DNA of 13,771 nucleotides. Origin: Bacteroidaceae bacterium (lineage in GTDB: Bacteria; Bacteroidota; Bacteroidia; Bacteroidales; Bacteroidaceae). The position numbers and the translations under genes were made by a program. A model generated the notes under the pieces. The model saw only the letters and a list, made by a program, of their open reading frames with translations, had not been told where the DNA came from and searched no databases. The number at the start of each line of letters is the position of its first letter. Positions within the stretch are counted from its first letter, which is position 1. Where the stretch lies: assembly GCA_900768625.1 (NCBI GenBank), contig CAAGDO010000290.1, forward strand, positions 1 to 13,771, read 5' to 3'. Of this stretch, positions 1 through 8,088 are shown one piece after another.

Positions 1-2
1 CT

Positions 3-776
3 GGTGCCAAGTTCATCATCTCTTCAGGTGGGGCTCCCCGTAAGGACGGTATGACTCGTGAGGATCTTCTCAAGGGCAACTGCAAGATTGCCGCTGAATT
101 CGGCGACAACATCAAGAAGTACTGCCCCGACGTGGAACACGTGGTGGTTATCTTCAACCCCGCTGACGTTACTGCCCTCACTGCTCTCATCCACTCTGGT
201 TTGAAGCCCAACCAGCTCACTTCTCTCGCTGCCCTCGACTCAACTCGTCTGCAGCAGGCTCTCGCCCTCGAGTTCGGCGTACAGCAGGACAAGGTGACCG
301 GAGCTCACACTTACGGTGGCCACGGCGAGCAGATGGCTGTGTTCGCTTCTCAGGTGAAGATCGACGGCAAGCCCCTCTCAGAGATGGGTCTCTCTGCAGA
401 GCGTTGGGAAGAAATCAAGCACCACACGGTTCAGGGTGGTTCTAACATCATCAAGCTCCGCGGCCGCAGCTCATTCCAGAGCCCTGCTTACAACGCCGTG
501 AAGATGATCGAGGCTGCCATGGGTGGCGAGAAGTTCACTTTGCCCGCAGGTTGCTACGTGAACTGCGAGAAGTGCGGTTTCAAGAACGTGATGATGGCTA
601 TGCCCAGCACCATCGACAACACTGGTGTTCACTTCACTCAGCCCGTTGGCACTGAAGAGGAACTCGCAAGCCTCGCCAAGAGCTACGAGCACCTCTGCAA
701 GATGCGTGACGAAATCGTTGAGCTCGGCATCGTTCCTCCCGTAGAAAAGTGGAGCGAGATGAACCCCAACTTGTAA
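3..776 (+). CDS. mdh: Malate dehydrogenase, C-terminal part (5' end outside window)
   Basis: This is an NAD-dependent malate dehydrogenase, which interconverts malate and oxaloacetate in the cytoplasm as part of the (often reductive) TCA pathway. The open frame runs in from the left edge, so 258 codons of a protein usually a little over 300 aa are visible; the Rossmann nucleotide-binding N-terminus is missing. The substrate-specificity loop reads APRKDGMTR at about 33-62. Arg at codon 39-41, where lactate dehydrogenases carry Gln, marks a malate enzyme. The LDSTR motif supplies the catalytic Asp (237-239) and a substrate-binding Arg (246-248). The catalytic His is in GGHGEQ (321-323). The stop is TAA at 774-776, followed by a strong hairpin terminator. 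It converges with the minus-strand dynamin operon and looks like the housekeeping edge of the window. The family assignment is secure; the symbol rests on the specificity Arg. Confidence 0.95.
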   Translation, partial: GAKFIISSGGAPRKDGMTREDLLKGNCKIAAEFGDNIKKYCPDVEHVVVIFNPADVTALTALIHSGLKPNQLTSLAALDSTRLQQALALEFGVQQDKVTGAHTYGGHGEQMAVFASQVKIDGKPLSEMGLSAERWEEIKHHTVQGGSNIIKLRGRSSFQSPAYNAVKMIEAAMGGEKFTLPAGCYVNCEKCGFKNVMMAMPSTIDNTGVHFTQPVGTEEELASLAKSYEHLCKMRDEIVELGIVPPVEKWSEMNPNL

Positions 777-786
777 TCCAACCCCT

Positions 787-880
787 TCTGGCGCCTTGAA
801 AAGCGCAAGAAAATGAAAAGAGAGTGTATTCGGCCAAATAGGTCGACTACACTCTCTTTTTCGTTTTCCACTGCGCCAGA
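787..880 (+). terminator. Long hairpin terminator after mdh, possibly bidirectional
   Basis: The core stem pairs 816-828 (AAAAGAGAGTGTA) perfectly with 848-860 (TACACTCTCTTTT), followed by TC and TTTT. The apical loop can pair again (CGGCC with GGTCG). Outside the core a further perfect 8-bp pair, TCTGGCGC (787-794) with GCGCCAGA (873-880), closes a long imperfect hairpin. The A-rich left arm and T-rich right arm mean it could stop transcripts from either side, which suits the junction between converging genes. Confidence 0.85.
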
Positions 881-944
881 TGACACCAGTGTGTGCGCAA
901 CCTGGATTAATGAAGCTTACACGAGCATATATATATGGCGAAGC

Positions 945-986
945 GAAAAAGCGCTATGTCCCTTTTCATGTAATGGGGCATAGCGC
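945..986 (-). terminator. Rho-independent terminator of the dynamin operon
   Basis: On the minus strand, GGGGCATAGCGC (plus-strand 975-986) pairs with 951-962 (plus-strand GCGCTATGTCCC), giving a 12-bp stem with one G-T wobble and a 12-nt loop. On the transcript it is followed by a T-run (plus-strand AAAAA at 946-950). It lies just downstream of the last dynamin gene (stop at 1009-1011), so it is the likely end of the four-gene operon. Confidence 0.85.
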
Positions 987-1008
987 CAATCTTAAGAAAC
1001 AGAAGTCT

Positions 1009-3012
1009 TTACATGTTCATGCCTTGAGCAAAATCTTCCATGTCCTCTTCAAGTGAGGAGTTCTCACGCTTGAGGTTACGGTAGGTTTCCATCTGTTGGG
1101 TCAATTCAGTACTTTCAGAACTGGTGATACGCTCTGTTTCATTGAGCAGTTCATTGTACTGTCGTACTGGTGTATCCAACTCATCCTTTACACTTTGCTG
1201 GATTTTCTGTATCACTTCCCCTACGGAATTGCCAATGTTGGCCACCATATCTTCCTGAGATTGCGTCAGTTGTTCGTGTAGTTTTTTAGAAATGGCCTCG
1301 CGAACACGTCCTTCTAGTCCCTTGAGTCCCCATATGCCTCCTGTAATAGCAGACACAATCCAAGTGATGATCAGAGCAGGAATACCAACGGGAGTGAAAA
1401 GACTTACAATTCCTAGTACGATACCACCAACCAGTGTGGTTACCAAAGAGGTGACAAGTCCACGCCATCCCATCATGCTCCCTATAAGGAGGCTAGCGGG
1501 GTTGAGGAAAGCACCGGCAATGGCTGAAAGTATACGGTTTCCAGCACTGGCATTCTCTTCTTCAGAAACTTCCTCTGTATTGATGGAGAGATTGAGTGTG
1601 GTACGCACTTGCTTGAGGTCATTTTCGAAGCTTTCAAGGTTCGCGTTCTGTTGTTCGGTCAGTGTGCGGAGTCGGGGTCCGATGTATCCTTCTACGAGTG
1701 ATTCTTCGCACCACTTTGCCATGCGCGTTTCGATGCAACGTTGCACATAGGAGATGCATGCTTCGGCAAAAGCAGCTGAAGTGCGTTTGGGATGCATGAT
1801 GCTGATGCCTTGGTCGTCGCCCGGTTCGAATTCTTTTACCCATTGGTTGATGTTGGGAAGAATTTCGGTGAGGAAGAAACTGCGTCCTCGGTCTTTTGCT
1901 CCGTTCACCAAAGTGCTCGAACCAATTTGGAACTGAGTGAAAATTTCCTTGGACTTTTCTTGTGCCTTGGCCAACTGCTCGCGTGCTGCTTGCATACGAA
2001 CTTTCAAGTCATCCTTATTCGAATTTGCCAGTTCAATCTTGTCGTCGATGCATTCCTTGGTCTTTCTGTTGGCTCGGCGGGTGGAATAGAGCGCCTTGAG
2101 CAATTTCATGCGTCCTTTCTCGTTGAAGAGAATCGTCTCTAGTTTCTTCTCCAAAACAGGGAAGTTACTTTCTTCGAGCAACCGTTGGTCGGAAGTCAGT
2201 TTGGCTTTCAGTGCCGGCAGGGAACCAACAAACACCACACCATCGCTTCCAAGGTCTGTGTAGTCTTTGAGAATTTTCGTGTAGTGGGCACGGGCTTCAT
2301 CTGCTCCGTGTGTTCCCATGATGAGGTCGTTGCTTTGCAAAACGTCAAAATACGTGAGAACGAAAATCATTGAAGTGTAGCCCAAAGCGCGAAGGTTTTC
2401 AATCTCCCTCATGTCGGCGGCACTGAATGCCTGACTCGAGTTCATGCAGTAGATGATGGTGTCAGCTTGCGGCAGATAGGTCTTGGTCACCTCATCATGA
2501 CACGTAGGGTCGTCAAGTCCCGGAGAGTCTACGAGAATCACACCGTTGCGACAGATGTCAAGCGGGTAGTGGATATCGACTTTGCGGAACGGATTCGTCT
2601 TTTTCTGTTCATCCTTGCTTGCAAGTGTATTGTCAATAAGGATGTATTTATCGAGGTCTTCTACTTTTACACTGAAAGGCTTCGTGCCAGCGGGGTATCC
2701 CTGTTTGGGGTAAAGGATGGCTTCGGGGTTCTCGGCATAGGAGATTTCTCCAATCACTGCCGTTGCTGGAGTGGGGCGTGTGGGAAGAAAAGTCTTTCCC
2801 ATCAAGGCATTGAGGAACGTGGACTTACCACTGGAAAATTTGCCCATTACGAGTACGCGAAGCGCATCATCGCTCAGTTGGACGCTTGCATCGTTGAGTC
2901 CTTCGGTGATGGCGGGGTTATTCAGTCCCACTTTGGCCGTAATGGCGGATTGGCGGGTAACCAATGTAAGGAGCTGACCGCAAATCTTTTTGAATTGATC
3001 AGGTGCTATCAT
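1009..3012 (-). CDS. Dynamin-like GTPase C (667 aa, large hydrophobic membrane segment)
   Basis: This is a bacterial dynamin-family large GTPase, expected to bind and remodel membrane using GTP. The P-loop (G1) GKFSSGKST is at residues 57-65. The G2 threonine is in TPATAV at 81-86 and G3 DSPG is at 162-165. The G4 position reads TYFD (220-223) where TKxD or NKxD is usual, so guanine recognition may differ. A helical stalk follows (about 300-480), including a charged, coiled-coil-like stretch near 310-355. A very hydrophobic region at about 494-563 has several potential membrane-spanning stretches. A second helical region ends the protein (about 570-667). This is the last gene of the operon, 72 bp after the 518-aa dynamin-like gene, and a terminator follows it. 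Family membership is clear; membrane insertion is inferred from hydrophobicity; the cellular role is unknown. Confidence 0.88.
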   Translation of the reverse strand: MIAPDQFKKICGQLLTLVTRQSAITAKVGLNNPAITEGLNDASVQLSDDALRVLVMGKFSSGKSTFLNALMGKTFLPTRPTPATAVIGEISYAENPEAILYPKQGYPAGTKPFSVKVEDLDKYILIDNTLASKDEQKKTNPFRKVDIHYPLDICRNGVILVDSPGLDDPTCHDEVTKTYLPQADTIIYCMNSSQAFSAADMREIENLRALGYTSMIFVLTYFDVLQSNDLIMGTHGADEARAHYTKILKDYTDLGSDGVVFVGSLPALKAKLTSDQRLLEESNFPVLEKKLETILFNEKGRMKLLKALYSTRRANRKTKECIDDKIELANSNKDDLKVRMQAAREQLAKAQEKSKEIFTQFQIGSSTLVNGAKDRGRSFFLTEILPNINQWVKEFEPGDDQGISIMHPKRTSAAFAEACISYVQRCIETRMAKWCEESLVEGYIGPRLRTLTEQQNANLESFENDLKQVRTTLNLSINTEEVSEEENASAGNRILSAIAGAFLNPASLLIGSMMGWRGLVTSLVTTLVGGIVLGIVSLFTPVGIPALIITWIVSAITGGIWGLKGLEGRVREAISKKLHEQLTQSQEDMVANIGNSVGEVIQKIQQSVKDELDTPVRQYNELLNETERITSSESTELTQQMETYRNLKRENSSLEEDMEDFAQGMNM

Positions 3013-3084
3013 GGAATATTTGTTCTTTTAGGGATTACTGGGTAAGAGATAGATGTTCATGTCGTGATGTTCACGTATGCTTGT

Positions 3085-4641
3085 TTATTGCATAATGAGT
3101 TCGCTCAGCTGATTGATGCGTGCCATAACAGTTTCCCACTTGGTAGGAGCAAAATTATAGCGGGCTATCGCAGCTTCCTGACGGATGTCCTTCAAAGACG
3201 ATTCACGCCATTCTTTCTGTAACGAATGAAGTTGACCCACAAGTTCGTCTGTGAGTTTGATGAGGCGTTGCTCTACTTCGTCTGCATACTGCATCTGCAC
3301 CTTTGTCACGAGGGATGGAAGGTGTTTTTTGATTTCCTCACGTGTCTGATTGACCTTTTTCCGCATAAATGCTTCGGCTCCAAGGCCCGATACCATACCG
3401 ACGGCCATCACGATGCCAGCAATGCCAGATGTGGCAAGCAGTGTTCCTGCTGCAATGACCGTGACGGCTGTACCAACGCGGGTCACTGTGCGGATGCGTT
3501 GCATATCAGTGATTTCTATGCCATTCGTGTTGGCTGTCACTTGTCCGTTGCCCCAACCATGGGTGGCTGTGAGCGCCATGCGACAGCCAAATCGGCGCAG
3601 TAGTTCATCGCGAAGCCATTGAAGATCGGAGGAGAGTGCTGCATCAAGTTTCTGGCCCATAAACTGGGCTTCGGCACGCATCAGTTCTTCCAGACGGAAC
3701 GGGAAATCCTTTTCCCAAAAGAGTTTTACATCACCGCATACATCTACATCGTGCGACAAACGACGAAGCATGTCAGCACGGCGTTCCTCAAGTTGGTCGC
3801 GTACGAGTTCGGATAGTGAGGATATGTGCTTGTGAAGCTCGGTTTGAAGGCGGAGCCAGTCTGTGGATTTCTCGCTGAGTTCTTCCTCTTTTTTGCGGGC
3901 TTTTTCGTCGATTTGCAGCAAGTGCTCGTTAGATTCTTTGATGTGTTGCTGACACTCTTCAAAAAGATGACTGACAGCTTCCACCATGAAGAAACGTTGG
4001 AAATTACTTCGCGTTTGTTCCACATTGGCTTGTTCGAGCAATGCATCAAGTTGAGGTTCCAGTTCGGCACGAACAACTGTTGGATTGATAAAGCCTTGAT
4101 TGACTTTTGCCACTTTGATGAAGTCCATTCCGTTGAGATTGTTGCGTACGTAGTTGTCAACTTCGCTGCGGTCGGCTTCGTTGACGAGGTCACAGCGTCC
4201 TAATACGACGATGGTGTTCAAGGCCGCATCATTGAGGGTGCGGAGCACTTCTACATCTGTACGGTTGAGTGCAGATTGCGCGTTCATCACGTAGATACAG
4301 ACATCTGTCGTAGCCATGAAATGGAGGAACTTCACTTGGTCGAATTCTGCTGAAGTGGCATGGATTTCGCTGAGCAGGTATCCGTGACGACCAGCCCATT
4401 CGTTTCCGTCTTTAGGTTCCACAGCATGGTCGGTGGCAGAAGGGAGGGCTTCCATCGGGAAAGATGTGCCCGAAAGGAGGTTCAGCAAAGCTGTTTTTCC
4501 GGAATTTTCATGGCCTAGGATGGTGATACGGTGACATGAACTTTCCGTCTTCCGAATATTTTCGGAGTATTGCTCGAAAATGTCTTCGCGCCGAAGGTTG
4601 GCTGCGATTTCTTTCAGTATTTTGGTTATGTTCTGATTCAT
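3085..4641 (-). CDS. Dynamin-like protein B (518 aa) with a degenerate GTPase domain
   Basis: This is a dynamin-like or related P-loop GTPase. The Walker A motif is GHENSGKT (residues 43-50), and a possible G4 is GRCD (148-151). The usual G3 motif (DTPG or DSPG after a hydrophobic strand) is absent: the equivalent stretch, around residues 92-101, reads EIHATSAEFD. The distance from P-loop to G4 is about 100 residues, against about 160-180 in its two neighbours, so part of the G domain is shortened. A coiled-coil-like helical region covers about 225-295. A hydrophobic, Gly/Ala-rich segment at about 389-421 could insert in or lie on membrane. The C-terminus is helical. It lies between the other two dynamin-like genes, 29 bp after A and 72 bp before C. 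It probably acts as a non-hydrolysing or weakly active partner in a hetero-oligomer, which is inference. Confidence 0.82.
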   Translation of the reverse strand: MNQNITKILKEIAANLRREDIFEQYSENIRKTESSCHRITILGHENSGKTALLNLLSGTSFPMEALPSATDHAVEPKDGNEWAGRHGYLLSEIHATSAEFDQVKFLHFMATTDVCIYVMNAQSALNRTDVEVLRTLNDAALNTIVVLGRCDLVNEADRSEVDNYVRNNLNGMDFIKVAKVNQGFINPTVVRAELEPQLDALLEQANVEQTRSNFQRFFMVEAVSHLFEECQQHIKESNEHLLQIDEKARKKEEELSEKSTDWLRLQTELHKHISSLSELVRDQLEERRADMLRRLSHDVDVCGDVKLFWEKDFPFRLEELMRAEAQFMGQKLDAALSSDLQWLRDELLRRFGCRMALTATHGWGNGQVTANTNGIEITDMQRIRTVTRVGTAVTVIAAGTLLATSGIAGIVMAVGMVSGLGAEAFMRKKVNQTREEIKKHLPSLVTKVQMQYADEVEQRLIKLTDELVGQLHSLQKEWRESSLKDIRQEAAIARYNFAPTKWETVMARINQLSELIMQ

Positions 4642-4670
4642 GAGTGTATCAAAAAGTTTGGTTGATTTGT

Positions 4671-6578
4671 CTATTGTTGTATTTTAAGACCTTGCAATTG
4701 AAAAAGCAGATCATCATACATTTGTTCGAGACTTCGGGTCGTTGTTTTGAGAGAACCAATTTTTCGTTTGAGAGCTTTCTCTTGTTCCTCGTGGTTTTTG
4801 ATGATGTCCGCCACAGCTTGTCCGTATTCGCTGATATGACGCTGTGCGAATGTGTTCACCACGTTCATGTATTTTTTGCGAACATTTTCCTTCTCATCTT
4901 CAATGCGGTTACAGATGGCGGAGAAAAAAGTGGCTATTTCGTTTTCCAGCACTTGAAGGGCTTCGGCCTTCATCTTGTCACTCTTGTCGCCAACAATATG
5001 ACCGGCAAGCCAACCGATACCTGCTCCAACGAGGGCACCAAATGGGCCTCCTACCATAAATCCTGCTGCGGCTCCACCTCCTGCGCCAATCTTTCCATTT
5101 TTGTCCTCTTCTTTCTGTAAGGCTTCTATTTTGGATAGAGCTACAGAAAATGAGAATTCAGGAAGTTCCATCTGCACAAGGTCGGTTCTTGGATTCGAGT
5201 TTCGTGGGTGGAGTGTGGGAAACTGCTTGTAATGAGATGCAAAAACGTTGGTCATTTTCTTTACCTGTTCCTTCATGCAGTTTCTCACCAAACTGTTTAT
5301 GATATTATTTACTTTTATCAGACCTTCAGCGGCTTGCTTGTTAACTCCTTTTTCAATGCGCCCCATCATCTTGTTACGAAAGGTATCAAGAGATAGAATT
5401 TCGCTATTGAGAATTTCTTTCATTTCTGTATAGCTTTTTTGCTGATACTCGGACAAAAGGCTTGAAGGGGTTACTTCTGCAAGCATACGGTCAATGGTTA
5501 TTCCCACTTCGCTGACCATACTGTTGGTGACAGTGCGTATATTTTCCACCCGGTTGCTGCGCAGAAATGTCATATTCTCGCTGAGTTCTTCGTTCTTTTT
5601 TCGAAGCATGGCCGTAATGTCTTTAGTGGCACGGGTCAAAAGGGTCAGCACATGTTCAGAGATGACGATTTCCTTGTTCTGTTCCAGTTTCTGCCATAAG
5701 CGATGGGTGAACAGTTCGAAATCTTTACTGAACTTTTTCCAGTCAGCTTCCTTGTCAGGCGGTATGCATTTCACAGGAAGTCGTGTGATGGCACTTTGCG
5801 CAGATAGTTCCGGATGGTTTAAACCGAGATCTGACGTGAGGCGTTGGCGTGCAAAATCTAAGATGGTAGAGCGATGAATTGGCTGTGAGTTATCCATCTT
5901 GGTCACCACATAAAAGCAACGGTGGAGACACCGTTCGAGGTTTTCTTGAAGAAAGCGAATCAGAGTGGCTGACATGGCTTGCTCTTGAGGTGTGAGGACC
6001 AAAGCTGCGTCAGCTACGTGTTCTACCACGTGGCGCGTAATTTCAACATGGTTCCCCACAGAGGCCGCACCTGGATTGAATCCCGGAGTGTCAATAATCA
6101 CCACATGAGCGGGGATTTTTGCTTGTGGAACATCGATATGGAGACGTTCTACGGTGCAAGCAACATCCTGTACAGAGGTGAGTGCTTCGATGATCTGGGG
6201 CATTGTGGTAGCTTCAACCTTGAGCTTCAAGCGGAGGTAGGTCGGCAAATTACCGATATTCTGCTCAGTACAAATGAACGATTGACCATCAAAGAAGCGT
6301 ACGTTGACCTTCATTTCTTTTCCGCGGCGACGGATATAGGTGGCGCAGGCAGTCGTTGGCATAACTGCTTCCTTGAGAAGTCGGAATCCGAGAAGGGCGT
6401 TGATGAAAGTGCTTTTTCCCGAACTGAATTCGCCCACCACGGCCAAATAAAGCATCGAGTCGTTGGCTTTTTTGCGTATGGTGGCTATGTCGTCGTTAAC
6501 TTTGAGGGCATTGTCGGCAGAAAGAAAAGATTTTGCTGCTGTTTCAATGAAGGAAAGCTGGTCGGTTATGTTGAGCAT
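4671..6578 (-). CDS. Dynamin-like GTPase A (635 aa, complete G motifs and paddle-like segment)
   Basis: This is a bacterial dynamin-family GTPase with a full set of motifs: G1 GEFSSGKST (residues 49-57), G2 within PTTACAT (74-80), G3 DTPGF (163-167) and G4 TKMD (226-229). It is therefore the member most likely to hydrolyse GTP. A long helical stalk follows, from about residue 290. A glycine- and alanine-rich hydrophobic segment at about 496-530 resembles the membrane-inserting paddle of bacterial dynamin-like proteins and mitofusins. The C-terminal part (about 535-635) is charged and helical, with coiled-coil character. The gene starts 86 bp after the peptidase gene and ends 29 bp before dynamin-like B, so co-transcription is likely. 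Proteins of this type form tandem, hetero-oligomeric pairs in other bacteria (Campylobacter DLP1/DLP2). The G domain is certain; the function in this organism is unknown. Confidence 0.9.
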   Translation of the reverse strand: MLNITDQLSFIETAAKSFLSADNALKVNDDIATIRKKANDSMLYLAVVGEFSSGKSTFINALLGFRLLKEAVMPTTACATYIRRRGKEMKVNVRFFDGQSFICTEQNIGNLPTYLRLKLKVEATTMPQIIEALTSVQDVACTVERLHIDVPQAKIPAHVVIIDTPGFNPGAASVGNHVEITRHVVEHVADAALVLTPQEQAMSATLIRFLQENLERCLHRCFYVVTKMDNSQPIHRSTILDFARQRLTSDLGLNHPELSAQSAITRLPVKCIPPDKEADWKKFSKDFELFTHRLWQKLEQNKEIVISEHVLTLLTRATKDITAMLRKKNEELSENMTFLRSNRVENIRTVTNSMVSEVGITIDRMLAEVTPSSLLSEYQQKSYTEMKEILNSEILSLDTFRNKMMGRIEKGVNKQAAEGLIKVNNIINSLVRNCMKEQVKKMTNVFASHYKQFPTLHPRNSNPRTDLVQMELPEFSFSVALSKIEALQKEEDKNGKIGAGGGAAAGFMVGGPFGALVGAGIGWLAGHIVGDKSDKMKAEALQVLENEIATFFSAICNRIEDEKENVRKKYMNVVNTFAQRHISEYGQAVADIIKNHEEQEKALKRKIGSLKTTTRSLEQMYDDLLFQLQGLKIQQ

Positions 6579-6604
6579 AGTGATGATGTTTGGAGAGGTT
6601 GGGA

Positions 6605-6625
6605 AATGTTGAGGAAAACAACATT
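6605..6625 (-). other. Small perfect hairpin between the peptidase and dynamin A genes
   Basis: AATGTTG (6605-6611) and CAACATT (6619-6625) form a perfect 7-bp stem with a 7-nt loop, in the 86-bp gap between the first two operon genes. No T-run follows on the minus strand, so it is more likely an mRNA-processing or attenuation element, or chance, than a terminator. Confidence 0.35.
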
Positions 6626-6664
6626 ACAAATGCTGCAATACGTAAGGGTGAGGATAAAGCATGA

Positions 6665-7675
6665 TTAGACATCGCCGGTATTTGCATCCCATTCCGTGAA
6701 GTCATCATCAGCGGCATGCGGGAAAAGGGTGTCGTAGTGCATAATGAGGTCGTCAAGTTGCTCGGGATGGGCGTTGAGGTCGGAAATAAATCCGCTGAAG
6801 TCATCGGGGTGTCCTAAAGCCATATCCGCATCCGATAAGCGCTGGAGAGTTTCAGTCGACAGCGAACCGAATTGGTCAATTGCTTGCATAGGGTAAAGTT
6901 CAGGGTGCGTAGGTACGGTGTCTGTGCTTACCATGAAACAGTTGGAATCCTTCCATGCATCGATGAATTGGTCGGCGGGGTAGGCCATCTGTCGGTTTCC
7001 TGTTCCCGGATCTGTAACGATGACTTGCACGTTGTCTGGGTCAGTGGTGTCCACTCCTACTACTACGAGAGCATGGTTGGCATGTTCTCCATAGGTTTCG
7101 TCTACTCCAATGCTTCCTTCGGGGTCGATAAGTTCATCAGCATCAACTCCTACTATCACTTGATGGCCTTGTGCAAGTTCATTCGAGAGATTGAATATGT
7201 TGTTGCCTTGTGAGCCTGTCACATCAACCCCATAATGTTCCAACAGTTTTCCAACCATGTTGATGGGAGTTCCATAACCTTCGGCATACCATCCGTGTTC
7301 CTTGGCTACTTTGATAAGTTCTTCCTGAGTAACGTCTATACCATATTGCTGGAGAACAAGATGTTGCGATTGAATGGCGCAGGTGTCAGGATAGAATTGG
7401 TAAACCGTGGGGTCGAAATCCACGTTTTCTGCAGGTTGTCCGTGGATGGTGTCAGCTTCTTCCACGGGTAATGTATCACCGTGAAATGGAGATGCTGTTC
7501 CGAGTGTTTGTTGTGCTCCGGCTAAGGATTCATCGGGTGTTGGTATCGTTCCCGATTGGGTTGAATCATGATGCCATATCTTGTCTTTCAATGACGAAAG
7601 AGTTCCGCTCTTGTAGGCTTTGTAGAGCATATATCCTGCGGCGGGGGGGACAATGATCTTTGTAGTATTTCCCAT
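6665..7675 (-). CDS. Papain/C39-like cysteine peptidase, first gene of the dynamin operon
   Basis: This is a 336-aa protein with a papain-fold domain of the C39-like type. Residues 86-250 carry the expected catalytic set: Gln93 (oxyanion hole) six residues before Cys99 in DTCAIQSQ, as in papain; His201 in the motif NHALVVVGVD; and Asp222 in VTDPGTG. The N-terminus has a short hydrophobic stretch (about residues 7-18) and then a low-complexity, polar linker (about 35-85). This may be a weak membrane anchor rather than a classical signal peptide. The C-terminal 75 residues are acidic and look helical. No ABC-transporter domain is attached or encoded nearby, so it is not a bacteriocin exporter of the usual C39 kind. 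It leads the operon, upstream of three dynamin-like GTPases. Substrate and direction of action are unknown; a catalytically silent adaptor cannot be excluded. Confidence 0.75.
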   Translation of the reverse strand: MGNTTKIIVPPAAGYMLYKAYKSGTLSSLKDKIWHHDSTQSGTIPTPDESLAGAQQTLGTASPFHGDTLPVEEADTIHGQPAENVDFDPTVYQFYPDTCAIQSQHLVLQQYGIDVTQEELIKVAKEHGWYAEGYGTPINMVGKLLEHYGVDVTGSQGNNIFNLSNELAQGHQVIVGVDADELIDPEGSIGVDETYGEHANHALVVVGVDTTDPDNVQVIVTDPGTGNRQMAYPADQFIDAWKDSNCFMVSTDTVPTHPELYPMQAIDQFGSLSTETLQRLSDADMALGHPDDFSGFISDLNAHPEQLDDLIMHYDTLFPHAADDDFTEWDANTGDV

Positions 7676-7739
7676 GATTCGTTTCAGTTTTGATGGAATA
7701 TTTACAGCTAATATTTTGATTTTGGCTGTACTTTACTTA

Positions 7740-7772
7740 CAAAGATAACTTTGAACTGGAGATTTCTAACAA
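7740..7772 (-). promoter_or_regulatory. Bacteroidota-type promoter of the peptidase-dynamin operon
   Basis: The minus strand reads TATCTTTG (plus-strand CAAAGATA, 7740-7747), an exact match to the Bacteroidota -7 consensus TAnnTTTG. A TTG (plus-strand CAA, 7770-7772) lies 22 nt upstream as a partial -33 element. Transcription would begin near 7733, leaving a leader of about 58 nt before the peptidase ATG at 7675. This comes from consensus matching only. Confidence 0.6.
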
Positions 7773-7930
7773 GTGGTCGTGTTAATATTTGTATAGATAT
7801 AAGCACGTATTTTTGAAAATCTAGTAATATTCATGCTTATGTGATACGAAATTGTGCTTTAAGTGCAAAAATCGGGGATAAATGGCTAAACTCTTTTTAA
7901 CGCTAGGGGCCAAAGAAGTGTAGTGATGTG

Positions 7931-7983
7931 CGTTGGATGTGTAACGGTTGGTGCTTATAATCTTTGAACGTTACATCTCAACG
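7931..7983. repeat. Two-part inverted repeat upstream of the dynamin operon
   Basis: An outer pair CGTTG (7931-7935)/CAACG (7979-7983) and an inner perfect pair TGTAACG (7940-7946)/CGTTACA (7969-7975) are separated by a small asymmetric internal loop. The apical loop is 22 nt. It lies about 160 bp upstream of the promoter, so it could be an operator-like site, a structured small RNA or chance. No T-run follows on either strand. Confidence 0.4.
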
Positions 7984-8050
7984 TAAATCTTTACCCGATT
8001 ATCATTAGGAGTAGGGAATAGTAGATTGGTAATTGTGGAAACATTACAGT

Positions 8051-8088
8051 GATGCTTTTGGATAACATAATAGTTTCCTCAAAGCATC
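8051..8088 (-). terminator. Possible weak terminator after the sulfur-binding-like gene
   Basis: GATGCTTT (8051-8058) pairs perfectly with AAAGCATC (8081-8088) across a 22-nt loop, a short distance after the stop codon at 8100-8102 in the minus-strand direction. There is no clear T-run beyond the stem, so termination efficiency is doubtful. Confidence 0.4.

Noticed and set aside
5979..6668. A 229-codon plus-strand open frame opposite dynamin-like A
   Set aside because: It lies wholly antisense to a clear GTPase gene, has no recognisable domain, and its composition is that expected of an antisense shadow.
6665..7675. Bacteriocin-processing exporter
   Set aside because: The C39-like domain is not fused to ABC-transporter membrane or ATPase domains, and no double-glycine leader peptide gene is visible nearby.
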